Shown: one piece after another, positions 23,333 to 32,056 of the stretch
Numbering within the stretch: the stretch's first letter is position 1
Layout of the letters: every line of letters starts with the position of its first letter
Source: Chloroflexota bacterium
Lineage (GTDB): Bacteria; Chloroflexota; Limnocylindria; Limnocylindrales; CSP1-4
Assembly (NCBI GenBank): GCA_030447745.1
Contig: JAUJOH010000002.1
Span: 1 to 36,305, forward strand
DNA: 36,305 nucleotides
Direction: 5' to 3'
Notes under the pieces: generated by a model
Seen by the model: the letters and a program-made list of their open reading frames with translations, nothing else
What the model was told of the DNA's origin: nothing
Databases searched by the model: none
Position numbers and translations under genes: made by a program

Positions 23333-23859
23333 GGTTCGACCAGCTCCGGCAGCCGATCCGCGTAGCGGTCGAGGAGGGCGCCGTGCCGCGAAGCGCCCTG
23401 CCCGTACCCGGCGGGCCGCCGACCGCCCAGCCACAGCCAGTCGGCCGACTCGTCGAGGAGCCGGTCGCTGACGGCAAGGAGGCGCGCGATGGCCAGCCCC
23501 AGCGTGTCGGCGTCCGCGGCACCGGCCGGCAGCTCAGTGGTCAGGATCGGCCGCTCGTCGTCACCGAGGGCGAACTTGACGAAGGGCAGCTCGTCGTTCC
23601 AGCGGAGCAGCTTGCGGTACGACTTCCGGAACATGTCGTTGATCGGCGGCGCGTAGTGGGCCCAGCAGATGAGCCCGAGCTCCGGGTCGAGGATCAGCGT
23701 GACACGCAGGTCGAACCGCCGCCGGCCGTCGAGAACGAGGTCCCAGGCGACCACGGCTTCGCGGTCGGCGCGCTCGAGCGGCTCGATGCCCAGCTCGGTG
23801 AGCCAGCGCTCCACGTCCGCCGGGCGCGGCCCGATGGCCACGCTCGTGGGGGATGCCAT
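23329..23859 (-). CDS. YbjN-like protein (type III secretion chaperone fold)
   Basis: A 176-aa protein with the alpha/beta order of YbjN/CesT-like domains: VERWLTELGIEPLERADREA, a strand pair WDLVLDGRRRFDLRVTLILD, then LGLICWAHYAPPINDMFRKS with the Y/RKLLRWNDELPFVKFALGDD helix-strand unit, ILTTELPAG, and a last helix ARLLAVSDRLLDESADWLWL. Family members are found widely in Actinomycetota, Chloroflexota and cyanobacteria and are thought to be chaperone-like; the client is unknown. Translational coupling to the membrane metalloprotease hints that they work together (inference). ATG 23859 is preceded by TAGACT at a leaderless distance. Confidence 0.7.
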   Translation of the reverse strand: MASPTSVAIGPRPADVERWLTELGIEPLERADREAVVAWDLVLDGRRRFDLRVTLILDPELGLICWAHYAPPINDMFRKSYRKLLRWNDELPFVKFALGDDERPILTTELPAGAADADTLGLAIARLLAVSDRLLDESADWLWLGGRRPAGYGQGASRHGALLDRYADRLPELVEP

Positions 23860-23866
23860 GGCGGGC

Positions 23867-23872
23867 AGTCTA
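23867..23872 (-). promoter_or_regulatory. -10 box TAGACT of a probable leaderless promoter
   Basis: On the minus strand TAGACT ends 7 nt before the ATG at 23859. The preceding gene glgC ends 171 bp upstream, so this promoter would start a separate unit. Confidence 0.5.
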
Positions 23873-24029
23873 GCGGGAGTCGCCGGACTGTCGCGACGGT
23901 GGCCGTCTGCGCGCGTCACGCGCTCGGACGCGGGGCTCCGCGGCCACTCCGGGCCGGGGCTCCGTGTCGACTCACGGGGGCTTGGCGGCGGCTCCCCGCC
24001 GGACGGCGGCTTGTCGGTCCGGGCCTCGC

Positions 24030-25397
24030 TCAGCGAGGAGGACGCGCCGGCACCGTGGGCGGGCCGTTCGCGCTCGTCCGGACCGACTTCAGCGGCGGGC
24101 CGCCCGCCACCGCGGCAAGCGGCTCGTGGCTCTTCGAGTCGCTCCGCGGCCCGTCGACGGAGCTGCCGCTCCGGACGATCCGGCCGGGGAAGTCGGCCGC
24201 CCGCACGTCGCCGCCGATCCTCGCGTTCCGCCCGATCCGCGTCCCGCGCGGGATCGAGGTCCGCTTGCCGACCACGGTGATGCCCGTGTTGAGGCGGCCG
24301 GGTTCCTGCAGGTTTGGCGTGTCGAAATCGTCGCCGTCGCCGACGATCGCGCCTTGTCCGACAACGACCTCCTTGTCGAGGATCGAGCGGTCGACGACGG
24401 CTCCCGACCTGACGACCGAGTCGAACATGACGATCGAGTCGCGGACGACCGCGCCGACGTCGACCCGCACGCCTGGCGACAGGACGCTGTTGACGACCGT
24501 CCCGTTGACGACACAGCCGTGCGAGACGAGGCTCCGGTGGACCTGGGCCGTCGGGCCGATCTTGGCCGGTGCGCGCTCCTCGGAGCGGGTGTGGACAAGC
24601 CACTCCTTGTCGTACAGGTCGAGCTCCGGCTGGTCGGCGACGAGCGCCATGTTGGCCTCCCAGTACGACTGGATCGTGCCGACGTCCTGCCAGTAGCCCT
24701 CGAACTGGTAGCCGAAGACCCGCGCCCCGGCGTCGAGCATGGCCGGGATGACATGCCGCCCGAAGTCGTGCCGGTCCTCGCCGAGCCACCGGCGCAGCGC
24801 GCGCTTCGAGAAGACGTAGACGCCCATCGACGCGAGGTCGCTCTTCGGCTGCTTCGGCTTCTCCTGCCACTCGACGATGCGGCCGCCGTCGTCGACCGCG
24901 AGGACGCCCATCCGCGATGCCTCGGCGAGCGGCACGCGGCGGACGGCGATGGTGACATCCGCCCGATGCCGCCGATGCGCGGCGAGGAACGGCTGGTAGT
25001 CCATCTTGTAGATGTGATCGCCGGCCAGCACGAGCACGGCGTCGCCGGCGTGCTGCTCGATCACGTTCAGGTTCTGCAGGACCGCGTCGGCGGTGCCGCG
25101 GTACCACTCCGCCACGCGACCGCGGGCGATGTACGGCTGGAGAAGCCGGACGCCGCCATGGCTTCGGTCGAGATCCCACGGCCGGCCAAGCCCGATGTGG
25201 TCGTTCAGGCTGTGCGGGTTGTACTGCGTCAGCACGACGACGTTCGTGATGTCCGAATGGACGCAGTTTGACAGCGTGAAGTCGATGATCCGGTACTTGC
25301 CGCCGAACGGCACAGCCGGCTTCGCGCGGACCGACGACAGGATCGACAGCCGCTCACCCTCTCCGCCCGCGAGGATGACCGCGATCGTGCGCTTCAT
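24030..25397 (-). CDS. glgC: glucose-1-phosphate adenylyltransferase (ADP-glucose pyrophosphorylase)
   Basis: A 455-aa enzyme making ADP-glucose from glucose-1-phosphate and ATP, the committed step of glycogen synthesis. The N-terminal pyrophosphorylase loop is [20 protein letters not shown], followed by [34 protein letters not shown] and [27 protein letters not shown] and [19 protein letters not shown] complete the catalytic half. From about residue 290 a left-handed beta-helix of hexapeptide repeats ([20 protein letters not shown]) carries the regulatory domain. The last 45 residues are a Ser/Pro/Arg-rich extension beyond the normal family end (about 400-430 aa). ATG 25397 has only a G-rich weak ribosome site. 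The partner synthase is at 11880 on the other strand. Confidence 0.95.
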   Translation of the reverse strand: MKRTIAVILAGGEGERLSILSSVRAKPAVPFGGKYRIIDFTLSNCVHSDITNVVVLTQYNPHSLNDHIGLGRPWDLDRSHGGVRLLQPYIARGRVAEWYRGTADAVLQNLNVIEQHAGDAVLVLAGDHIYKMDYQPFLAAHRRHRADVTIAVRRVPLAEASRMGVLAVDDGGRIVEWQEKPKQPKSDLASMGVYVFSKRALRRWLGEDRHDFGRHVIPAMLDAGARVFGYQFEGYWQDVGTIQSYWEANMALVADQPELDLYDKEWLVHTRSEERAPAKIGPTAQVHRSLVSHGCVVNGTVVNSVLSPGVRVDVGAVVRDSIVMFDSVVRSGAVVDRSILDKEVVVGQGAIVGDGDDFDTPNLQEPGRLNTGITVVGKRTSIPRGTRIGRNARIGGDVRAADFPGRIVRSGSSVDGPRSDSKSHEPLAAVAGGPPLKSVRTSANGPPTVPARPPR

Positions 25398-25969
25398 CGG
25401 GGCTCGTCCCCCTTCGCCGGTCCGGGGCGGCGTCTTGGCTGCCGTGCCGGCGGCAGTCTGTCGTGCCGGCGGTCGTGCCGGCGGCAGGGCTGTCGTGCCG
25501 CGCCGAACTGCCCGGATGCTAGCACGCGGTCCTCTGCCCTCCCGTGCTCGGGGTCAACGCGGCGCGAGGCAGGCGCGCCGAGAGAAGCCCCTTTTGGCCG
25601 GTATGCGTATCCGCCGCATATGTCCTGCTGCGGTCACGCCCGAGACGCCTCGATTTCCCGCGACTCATGCGCAGCGGTCGCATGAATTCGGGTACTCGCG
25701 CGGTCCCCTGCGTGGCGTGCGCGACAGGGTGCTCGACCGGGACCCGGCGATCGGGCGAATGTATGCGGCCGACGGGCATACGGGAGCAGCCGCACGCTCG
25801 ACGGGCGGCGCGCATGCGGCCATTGGCATACGGGAGCAGGACCCTCGACGGCGGCGCGCGGCGGCGATCGGGCGAATATGCGGCCGATGGGCATACGGGA
25901 GCAGAGGGCGATCTCCTGGGCTGCCCGCGCACCGGCTCACGGCGCACGCCCGGAGTCCGCCCTTGACCC
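25398..25969. other. 572-bp gene-free stretch rich in repeats and hairpins
   Basis: No protein-like frame. The glgC-proximal part (25444-25500) repeats GTGCCGGCGG three times, with CTGCCG/CGGCAG pairing at its edge. The rest (25602-25904) is a cluster of related hairpins, listed separately. It should contain the promoter of glgC; the other end abuts the stop of the M23 peptidase gene, so part may serve as that gene's transcript end. Confidence 0.5.
25602..25904. repeat. cluster of related TATGC/GCATA hairpin repeats
   Basis: Five hairpins share an ATGC-N7 to 9-GCAT core. TATGCG/CGCATA lies at 25602-25620, TCATGCG/CGCATGA at 25665-25685, GTATGC/GCATAC at 25761-25781, ATGC/GCAT at 25814-25829 and TATGC/GCATA at 25877-25895. 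The third and fifth lie in nearly identical units of 42-44 bp (25746-25789 and 25863-25904), beginning GGCGATCGGGCGAAT and ending GGGCATACGGGAGCAG. The fourth lies in a shortened copy (25810-25839) with the same end. The first is roughly an inverted copy. Spacing is irregular and there is no spacer pattern as in CRISPR; the look is of REP-type palindromic elements. A single-hairpin relative is at 17423-17442. Confidence 0.6.
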
Positions 25970-27340
25970 CTAGAGGAACAGGCGCGGGTTCTGGGGTCGG
26001 CCGTCCTTCATGACCATCCAGTGGAGGTGGCAGCCCGTGGAGTGGCCGGTTGAGCCCTCGTAGCCGATGACGTCACCGGTCTTGACCTTCGTGCCGGGCG
26101 CGAGGCCGCCGGGTGCGGTCGGCGCCAGATGGGCGTACCACGTCTGCAGCGACTCCGAGTGGAGGATGACCACGACCCACGCAGGGTCCGGACCGTCGGC
26201 CCAGTTCCAGCCGACATACGCCACGGTCCCGTCGGCAGCGGCCTTGATCTCGTCATCGCACCTCGTCACGACGTCGATGCCGTTGTGGTAGTGCTCGCAG
26301 CCGTTCCCGGGCGCGTATCCCGGATACGTGCTGCAACCGTACTCGCCGCTGATGCGGCCGATCAGGGGCCACTCCAGCGTGCCGTTGTACTGGGAGGGGA
26401 TGCTTCCGAGCCGCTTCTGCTCCTCGATCAGCTCCTTGATCTTGCCCGCAAGCTGGCGCTGCGCGCGCGACGCCCTGGCGATCGCCTCCTCGATGTTGTC
26501 CCGGGTCGAGGCGAGCTCCTCGAACGCCTCCGTCTGGATCTCGAGCTGCCTGGCCGTCTCCGCCTCGAGCTCCTTCAGTCGGCGCTGGGCCGCCTCGAGC
26601 TGGCGGAGCTGCTTGTCCAGCTCCTTCTTCTGGACGGCGGTCTCCTGCCGGAGCAGGTTCGTCTCGGTCCGGGTCGATTCGACCGTGGCGTGGAGCGCCT
26701 CGAGTGTCTCGGCGTCCTTCTTGATCTGGTCCGCGAGCGCGCGATCCTGCTCGCCGACGTCGAGGTGGTAGCTCACCTCCGCCAGCACATCGGCGAAGGA
26801 CCCGCCCGAAAGGAAGATCTCGAGGAGCGTGACCCGGTCTGTGTCGTAGGCCGCCCGGAGCCGGTCGCCCAGCAACGCCTTCCGCTCGCGAAGCTCGTCG
26901 GCCTTGGCGATCTCCTGCGCCTCGAGCTCCACGAGTTGCTCGTCGAGCGCGGCGACCTCCGCGACGAGCCCGTCGTACTGCCCCTGGACTCTGGCGATCT
27001 CGACAACCATGCCGTCGATCGAGGCGCGGACGGCCGTCAGATCCGCGTTGATCTGGTCGAGCGCCCCATTGGTCTCGGCGATCTCGCCCCTCAGCTCGTC
27101 CTGGGCCTGGTTGAGCTCCTCGACCTGCTTCTTCTGCTCCGCGATGTGCCGCTCGAGGGCGGCCTGCTTCGCCTTGGCGTCGCCGAGCTCGTCGCCGGCG
27201 ACGCGGCCGATCGGCGCGACGAAGGACCCGAAGGACCCGCACAGGAGCGGGATGGCGAGCAGTGCGAGCAGAAAGCGACGTCGTCGGGGGGTCGAAGTAC
27301 CGGTTCCGTCGAGCGCTCGGGTCTTCGTTCCGCGACCCAT
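25970..27340 (-). CDS. M23-family murein hydrolase with EnvC-like coiled coil
   Basis: A 456-aa exported peptidoglycan hydrolase. After a basic n-region (PRRRR) comes the hydrophobic signal segment [20 protein letters not shown]. Residues 50-320 form two long coiled-coil stretches rich in Glu, Gln, Lys and Leu, the EnvC/NlpD-type regulator layout. The C-terminal LytM/M23 domain has the zinc ligands in [11 protein letters not shown] (His and Asp) and in [11 protein letters not shown] (HxH), with [14 protein letters not shown] and [20 protein letters not shown] between. All catalytic residues are present, so it should be an active endopeptidase, probably acting at division or in wall turnover. 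The start is ATG 27340; no clear ribosome site is visible, but a TGACGTCA palindrome lies 9-16 nt upstream. Confidence 0.92.
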   Translation of the reverse strand: MGRGTKTRALDGTGTSTPRRRRFLLALLAIPLLCGSFGSFVAPIGRVAGDELGDAKAKQAALERHIAEQKKQVEELNQAQDELRGEIAETNGALDQINADLTAVRASIDGMVVEIARVQGQYDGLVAEVAALDEQLVELEAQEIAKADELRERKALLGDRLRAAYDTDRVTLLEIFLSGGSFADVLAEVSYHLDVGEQDRALADQIKKDAETLEALHATVESTRTETNLLRQETAVQKKELDKQLRQLEAAQRRLKELEAETARQLEIQTEAFEELASTRDNIEEAIARASRAQRQLAGKIKELIEEQKRLGSIPSQYNGTLEWPLIGRISGEYGCSTYPGYAPGNGCEHYHNGIDVVTRCDDEIKAAADGTVAYVGWNWADGPDPAWVVVILHSESLQTWYAHLAPTAPGGLAPGTKVKTGDVIGYEGSTGHSTGCHLHWMVMKDGRPQNPRLFL

Positions 27341-27617
27341 CAGGCGAGTGACGTCATCGTGCGAGCAAACTCCGTGGCTTCCCGTCGTGGCTGGGGGCCT
27401 CGACGCGGTGACGGCTACGGCTACGCCCGCCGGTGAGTCGCGATCCTCCGCTCGGCTGCTGGGATCGCTACCGGCTCGGCCCGCAGCATATCAGCCTGAC
27501 GAGACGCTAGGCGGACCGGGCGGGCGGTGACATCACCCGGACGTACCAGATGGTGACGCTCGCGGACGCTCGCGGACGCGCGCGCGCCGGTGCGGACCCG
27601 CCGGCCCCGTTGGCGGA
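27341..27617. other. intergenic region between M23 and prepilin peptidase genes
   Basis: These 277 bp contain a short direct repeat (GACGCTCGCG twice near 27555-27575) and a TGACGTCA palindrome at 27349-27356. No gene or RNA is recognised. It must carry the promoter of the M23 gene. Confidence 0.4.
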
Positions 27618-28256
27618 TCAGCAGACGAGACCCCAGAGCGCGCCCAGGATCAGGAACGGTCCGAACGGCACGTGGCTCCGCCGCCCGACGCGCCCGGCGG
27701 CGAGCAGCACGGCCAGGACGACGCCCGCCACGACGAGCCCGGAGAGGACGCCGGTCATCGCGCGGGTCAAGCCGAGCGCCAGCCCCGTCCCGACCAGGAG
27801 CTTCACGTCGCCCAGCCCGAACGCCCCCGCGCCGAAGGACAGTGACGGCAGGTACAGGACGGCCGGGATCGCCACCGACGCGACGAGCGCCGGTCCGAGC
27901 TCCCGCCCGACCAGCGGGTTCAGGCCGCTCGCCGCGTACAGGAGCGCAACCGGGATGACCGGGATCGTGAGCGCGTCGGGGAGCAGGCGCTGGTCGAGGT
28001 CCGTGGCGAGGGCGACGACGAGCGTGGCGACCCACAGCGTGAAGAACCCGAGCGCCAGCGGATCGGTCGCGAAGCGCTGCGGGAGGACGCCCAGCCCAAC
28101 GGCACCGATCGCCCCCGTCGCGACGGTCCGCCAGTCCACGGGCCGGCCGGGCCGGTGCTCCTCGCCGTGCTCCGGCCAATGGGTCGCAACACGGTCCGCG
28201 CCGACGCCGAGCAGCAGCCCGGCCAGCGCGAAGCCGATCGTGAGGCCCAGCGGCAC
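27618..28256 (-). CDS. A24-family prepilin peptidase, short form without methylase domain
   Basis: A 212-aa polytopic membrane protein with about six hydrophobic segments. The two catalytic aspartates of A24 leader peptidases are in ATDLDQRLLPDALTIP (about D86) and in FGLGDVKLL (GxGD, D150). Full-length prepilin peptidases have an N-terminal cytoplasmic methyltransferase loop with two CxxC pairs; this protein has none, like the CpaA/TadV-type or archaeal short forms. It would cleave type IV pilin-like leader peptides. No pilin or secretion gene is in the window. GTG 28256 is 8 bp after the stop of the aminopeptidase gene, so it is probably in one operon with it; TAGGCT spanning that stop, 5 nt before the GTG, could also be an internal promoter. 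Confidence 0.85.
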   Translation of the reverse strand: MPLGLTIGFALAGLLLGVGADRVATHWPEHGEEHRPGRPVDWRTVATGAIGAVGLGVLPQRFATDPLALGFFTLWVATLVVALATDLDQRLLPDALTIPVIPVALLYAASGLNPLVGRELGPALVASVAIPAVLYLPSLSFGAGAFGLGDVKLLVGTGLALGLTRAMTGVLSGLVVAGVVLAVLLAAGRVGRRSHVPFGPFLILGALWGLVC

Positions 28257-28264
28257 CAGCGAGC

Positions 28265-29770
28265 CTAGCGCGCCCCCGCGAGCGCCAGCTCAACCAGCGT
28301 TGCGTGCGTGACGCCCGTCGCCCCGCGCGGCGCGTACGGTGCCGCCTTGCGGAAGTAGGCGGAGCCGCCGATGTCGAGGTGGACCCACGGCACCGTTCGG
28401 AACTCGCGCAGGAAGAGGCCGCTCTTGACGAGCGACCCCTCGGGCGTGCCCGCGTTGATCAGGTCGCCGTACCAGCTCTCCATCTCCGGCACGTAGTCGT
28501 CGACCAGCGGGATCTGCCAGTACTTCTCCCCGGACCGGTTCGCCGCCTCCATCACGGACTCGTACCACGGCTGCGGCGTCCCGAAGGCGCCCGTCACCAG
28601 GTGCCCGAACGCGCGTGCCACGGCGCCCGTGAGCGTGGCGACATCGACGAGGTGGGTCGCCCCCAGCCGCTCCGCGTACGTCATCGCATCGCCGAGGATC
28701 AGCCGACCCTCGGCGTCGGTGTTCGTGATGTCGACCATCTTCCCGTTGAGCGCGCGCACGACGTCGCCCGGCCGGGTCGAATGCGGCCCGGGCATGTTTT
28801 CGACCGCCGGCGCGACGGCGAGCAGGGGTGTTCCGGGCGACAGGCGCGCAACCGTCGCGATGGCCGAGATCACGGTGCAGGCACCGGTCTTGTCCATCTT
28901 CATCTCTTCCATCCGGTCGGACGGCTTGATGGAGATGCCGCCCGAGTCGAAGCAGACGCCCTTGCCGACGATCGCCAGGTGACGGTCGAGCGCGTCGCGC
29001 TCGCCTTCCCCGCCCGAGCGCATGACGATCATCCGCGGCCGGTTGTCGCTCCCCTGCCCGACCGCCATGAACATGCCCATGCCCATCTCAGCCGCACGCT
29101 GGGCGTCGATCACGTCGATCCACAGCCCGTGCCGGTTGGCGAGGGCCGTCGCCTCGTCGGCGAGGACCTCCGGCGAGACGTCATTCGCCGCCCGGTTGGA
29201 GAGCGTCCGCGCGATGTTCGCGCCCTCCCCCACGATCACGCCCCGCTCCGCCGCGCGAGTGACCGCACCCGCGTCAGCGTCCGGTGCGACGAGGATCAGC
29301 TCGTCGATCTTCGGCGGCGCGGTCTCGACCGTCTCGCGGTAGATCTCCTGCGGGTCGTACGTCCCCTCGACGACGCCCCGCGCCACGAGCTCCGCGACCG
29401 CCTCGATCCCGTCCTCGAGGACCTCTGCGAGCGGGTTGAGCCAGACGGCGAGGCTGGTGACCGTCCGACCACCGAGCCGGCGTTCCGCCGACGCCGCGAT
29501 TCGGACCACCGCCTCCCGGTCGAGTTTGGCGGCCTCGCCCGCACCGACCGCGAGCAGCCGGCCGGCAGGCAGGTCACCGGACGCGACGAGCGCGGTCGCA
29601 TAGCGCTTCGTCTGGAGCTCCCCGAACTCGAGGAGCGCCCGGAGCTCGCCGCTCGACCGACGGTCGAGCTCGCCCAGCGGTCCGTCGAATACCGGCTCGT
29701 CGAGGACGGGCACGACGAGGACGTCGGCCCGGACGTCCCATGGCTGATCGGTGGCGACGCGCAACTGCAC
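28265..29770 (-). CDS. pepA: leucyl aminopeptidase (M17)
   Basis: A 501-aa cytosolic aminopeptidase that removes N-terminal residues with two metal ions. The N-terminal domain (residues 1-165) is the divergent M17 hexamer domain. The catalytic domain has IVGKGVCFDSGGISIKPSDR (about 267-286) with the first metal Lys and Asp, MKMDKTGA with a further Asp, and the M17 signature NTDAEGRL (350-357) holding an Asp/Glu metal pair and the Arg that binds bicarbonate. The end WVHLDIGGSAYF...ATGVTHATLVEL is typical. The GTG at 29770 was chosen because a GAGGAG ribosome site lies 8 nt upstream; the frame stays open upstream but overlaps the next gene. Length and motifs are normal. Confidence 0.94.
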   Translation of the reverse strand: MQLRVATDQPWDVRADVLVVPVLDEPVFDGPLGELDRRSSGELRALLEFGELQTKRYATALVASGDLPAGRLLAVGAGEAAKLDREAVVRIAASAERRLGGRTVTSLAVWLNPLAEVLEDGIEAVAELVARGVVEGTYDPQEIYRETVETAPPKIDELILVAPDADAGAVTRAAERGVIVGEGANIARTLSNRAANDVSPEVLADEATALANRHGLWIDVIDAQRAAEMGMGMFMAVGQGSDNRPRMIVMRSGGEGERDALDRHLAIVGKGVCFDSGGISIKPSDRMEEMKMDKTGACTVISAIATVARLSPGTPLLAVAPAVENMPGPHSTRPGDVVRALNGKMVDITNTDAEGRLILGDAMTYAERLGATHLVDVATLTGAVARAFGHLVTGAFGTPQPWYESVMEAANRSGEKYWQIPLVDDYVPEMESWYGDLINAGTPEGSLVKSGLFLREFRTVPWVHLDIGGSAYFRKAAPYAPRGATGVTHATLVELALAGAR

Positions 29771-29882
29771 GGTACGGACTCCTCGTGGGACGTCGGGGCT
29801 GCACGTTCGTGGATGCGGCCCGGGTGGGGGTCGAGACGTTCCGGCGAGTGTAGCGGCCGGCACCGCCGCGGTCGGCCGAGGG

Positions 29883-30902
29883 TCAGGGCCCCGGTGAGGC
29901 TGTGGGCGACGGGCTCGCCGTCTCGGCCGCCCTGAGCTCCGCGAGCGCCGCGGCCAGGTCGCCGCGCGCCTGCTCGACGCCGATGATCGACTGGTTGAGA
30001 CCGCCCTGCGCGATGTCGGCCAGGCTGAGCACCAGCGCGCCGGTGTCCTTGGGCAGCTGGTCACGTGCCTCGCGTGCCTCGCGCTCCCGGCGGATCGCGC
30101 CCCGGAGGTCGTCCGTCATGAACCTCGGCGACTCGGCGGAAGCCTGGTACAGCCCCTTCAGCGCCGTGTCGTAGTCGCGGTTGCGCCGGAGCCATTCGTC
30201 GAGCGCAGCCGCGTCCGGCGTGTCGGCGAGGTCGGCTCGAAGGCGACCGGCGTCCTCCAGGACGGCGGCTGCCTCGTCGACCCGCTCGATCGCCGTCTCG
30301 TACTCGCCCTCGCGACCGACCTCGATCGCCGACGCGACGAGCTCGTCGTGCCGCTCGAGCAGCGACGAGACGCGAGCCGCCGGGAGGCCGCCGCTGGCGA
30401 GCCGCGCCCAGGCCTCGGGCAGCCCGTTGGTCGTCGCAAGCGCCGCGAGGAGGCGGGCGTGCCGCTCGCGTGTCGCCGCCGACAGCCGGATCTCGGCGCC
30501 CGGTCCGAAGGCCTCCATCGCCTCGAGCCGGCCGCGCAGCCGAGCGCTTCGGTCGCGCACCTCGCCGACGAGGACGCGGCCGTCGTCTACGGCCTGCTCG
30601 AGCGTCTCGAACTCGCGAGCAGCCAGCGCGCCGCGTGCAGCACGACCCTGGACGCCGACCGCGTCGACCTGCCTCGAGATCGCAGCCAACTCGTCCGTGG
30701 CCGCGGCGAGGTCCCGGCGGACGGCCCGGTCGCCGGCCCACGTCAGCTCCGGCCGCGCGGGCGTTCCGGGCTGGTGATCGAGCCCGGAGACCACCCCGGC
30801 CGATCCCAGCGCGATCAGCGCCGCGCCAACGATCCACCCGGCGCCGGACGCGAGACGCCGGACCAGGACGCCGGGCTCATCCGCAGGCGACGAGGAAGTC
30901 AC
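29883..30902 (-). CDS. membrane-anchored helical protein of unknown function
   Basis: A 339-aa protein not assigned to a family. A short cytoplasmic tail (TSSSPADEPGVLVRRL) is followed by one transmembrane helix (GWIVGAALIALGSAGVVSGL, about residues 20-40), then a long, mostly helical extracytoplasmic part rich in Ala, Arg, Glu and Leu with coiled-coil character (RRDLAAATDELAAISRQVDA, FETLEQAVDDGRVLVGEVRD). It ends in a Ser/Pro/Thr tail (ASPSPTASPGP). No catalytic motif is visible. GTG 30902 is preceded by CATCAT at a leaderless distance. It is divergent from the adenosine deaminase gene with only 62 bp between start codons. A sensor, a spacer protein or an envelope stress factor are all possible. 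Confidence 0.7.
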   Translation of the reverse strand: MTSSSPADEPGVLVRRLASGAGWIVGAALIALGSAGVVSGLDHQPGTPARPELTWAGDRAVRRDLAAATDELAAISRQVDAVGVQGRAARGALAAREFETLEQAVDDGRVLVGEVRDRSARLRGRLEAMEAFGPGAEIRLSAATRERHARLLAALATTNGLPEAWARLASGGLPAARVSSLLERHDELVASAIEVGREGEYETAIERVDEAAAVLEDAGRLRADLADTPDAAALDEWLRRNRDYDTALKGLYQASAESPRFMTDDLRGAIRREREAREARDQLPKDTGALVLSLADIAQGGLNQSIIGVEQARGDLAAALAELRAAETASPSPTASPGP

Positions 30903-30908
30903 GTGTCG

Positions 30909-30914
30909 ATGATG
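30909..30914 (-). promoter_or_regulatory. -10-like box CATCAT before the 339-aa membrane protein gene
   Basis: On the minus strand CATCAT ends 6 nt before the GTG at 30902. It shares the 62-bp divergent gap with the adenosine deaminase promoter. Confidence 0.35.
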
Positions 30915-30951
30915 CGCCGCCCGACCGGCACGCGCGACTACCCGTGCCGCG

Positions 30952-30957
30952 TAGCAT
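30952..30957 (+). promoter_or_regulatory. -10 box TAGCAT of a probable leaderless promoter (adenosine deaminase)
   Basis: TAGCAT ends 7 nt before the GTG at 30965 and no ribosome site lies between. Confidence 0.55.
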
Positions 30958-30964
30958 CGCGCGG

Positions 30965-32056
30965 GTGACGACATCGCTCTCAGGGCCGGCCCTCCGACGC
31001 CTCGTCGAGGCGATGCCCAAGGCCGAGCTCCACCTCCACCTCGACGGCTCGATGCGGATCGACACGGCGCTCGATCTGGCGCGGACGCGCGACGTCGACG
31101 CGCCACGCGACTGGGCGGGCATGTATGCCGCCCTCGTCGCCCCCGAGCGCTGCGCCGACCAGGCCGAGCTGCTTCGCGCGTTCGACCTGCCCATCGCGCT
31201 GATGCAGGACGCCGAGGCGCTCGAGCGGATCACCGACGAGCTGGTCGAGGCCAAGGCGCGCGACAACGTGCGCTATCTCGAGATCCGCTGGGGTCCGCTG
31301 CTCCACGTGGCGCGCGGACTGGCCCTCGCGGACGGGATTGCCGCCGTCTGCCGGGCCGCCCGACGTGCCGCCGACCGGTCGGGCGTGACGGTCGGCCTGA
31401 TCTGCACCGCGCTCCGGTCCCACGAGCCGGCCGACAACCGCGTGCTGGCCGAGACGGCGGCGCGGTACCGCGGCGACGGGCTGACGGGCTTCGACCTGGC
31501 CGGGCCGGAGGCCGCGTTCCCGGACCCGTTGCTTCATCGGGCGGCCTTCGACGCCGCTCGCGCCGGCGGCCTCCGGGTCACGCTCCACGCCGGCGAGTGG
31601 GGCGGCGCAGCGCAGGTGCGTCGGGCCCTTGCGCTGGAGCCGGAGCGGATCGCGCACGGACCGGGCGCCGCCGACGACGCGGACCTTGCCGCCGAACTCG
31701 CCTCCCGCGCGGTGACGCTCGACCTGTGCCCGACCTCCAACGTCCAGGCCGGCATCGTGCCCGGGCTCGAGGACCACCCCCTCGCGCGGCTCCACCGGGC
31801 CGGCGTGCCGGTCACGCTGTCGACCGACGACCTGACGGTCAGTGACATCTCGCTGTCCGAGGAGTATGGCCGGGCCGTCGAGCGCGTCGGCCTGTCACCC
31901 CCGGAGCTGTGGGCGATCGACCGCCGTGCGCTCGATGTCGCGTTCGCGGACGACCCCACGCTCCAGCCACTCCGCGCCGCCTTCGACGCCTGGGCGGGCG
32001 GCGTCCCGGAGCTGTCAGCCGAGGGACGCGAGCCAGCGGTCGACGTCCCGGGCTGA
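30965..32056 (+). CDS. add: adenosine deaminase
   Basis: A 363-aa metal-dependent TIM-barrel deaminase converting adenosine to inosine. The zinc ligands are HLHLDG (23-28) near the start and the Asp of STDDLTVSD; TLHAGEWGG carries a metal His and the catalytic Glu, and PERIAHGPGA the catalytic His. VTLDLCPTSNVQAGIVPGLE is the conserved strand before the last metal site, and YLEIRWGPLLHV and TGFDLAGPEAAF line the purine pocket. Members of the adenosine deaminase-like group acting on N6-modified adenosine or on adenine cannot be excluded. GTG 30965 fits the leaderless box at 30952. The 3' end overlaps the convergent P-loop gene by 42 bp. Confidence 0.92.
   Translation: MTTSLSGPALRRLVEAMPKAELHLHLDGSMRIDTALDLARTRDVDAPRDWAGMYAALVAPERCADQAELLRAFDLPIALMQDAEALERITDELVEAKARDNVRYLEIRWGPLLHVARGLALADGIAAVCRAARRAADRSGVTVGLICTALRSHEPADNRVLAETAARYRGDGLTGFDLAGPEAAFPDPLLHRAAFDAARAGGLRVTLHAGEWGGAAQVRRALALEPERIAHGPGAADDADLAAELASRAVTLDLCPTSNVQAGIVPGLEDHPLARLHRAGVPVTLSTDDLTVSDISLSEEYGRAVERVGLSPPELWAIDRRALDVAFADDPTLQPLRAAFDAWAGGVPELSAEGREPAVDVPG

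Noticed and set aside
25602..25904. CRISPR array
   Set aside because: Repeat units are unequal in length and spacing, some are inverted, the unit itself is the hairpin, there are no spacer-like unique segments of constant length, and no cas genes are nearby.
27349..27356. TGACGTCA palindrome as a known operator before the M23 gene
   Set aside because: An 8-bp palindrome is easily met by chance, and I know no bacterial regulator for this exact site in such a genome.
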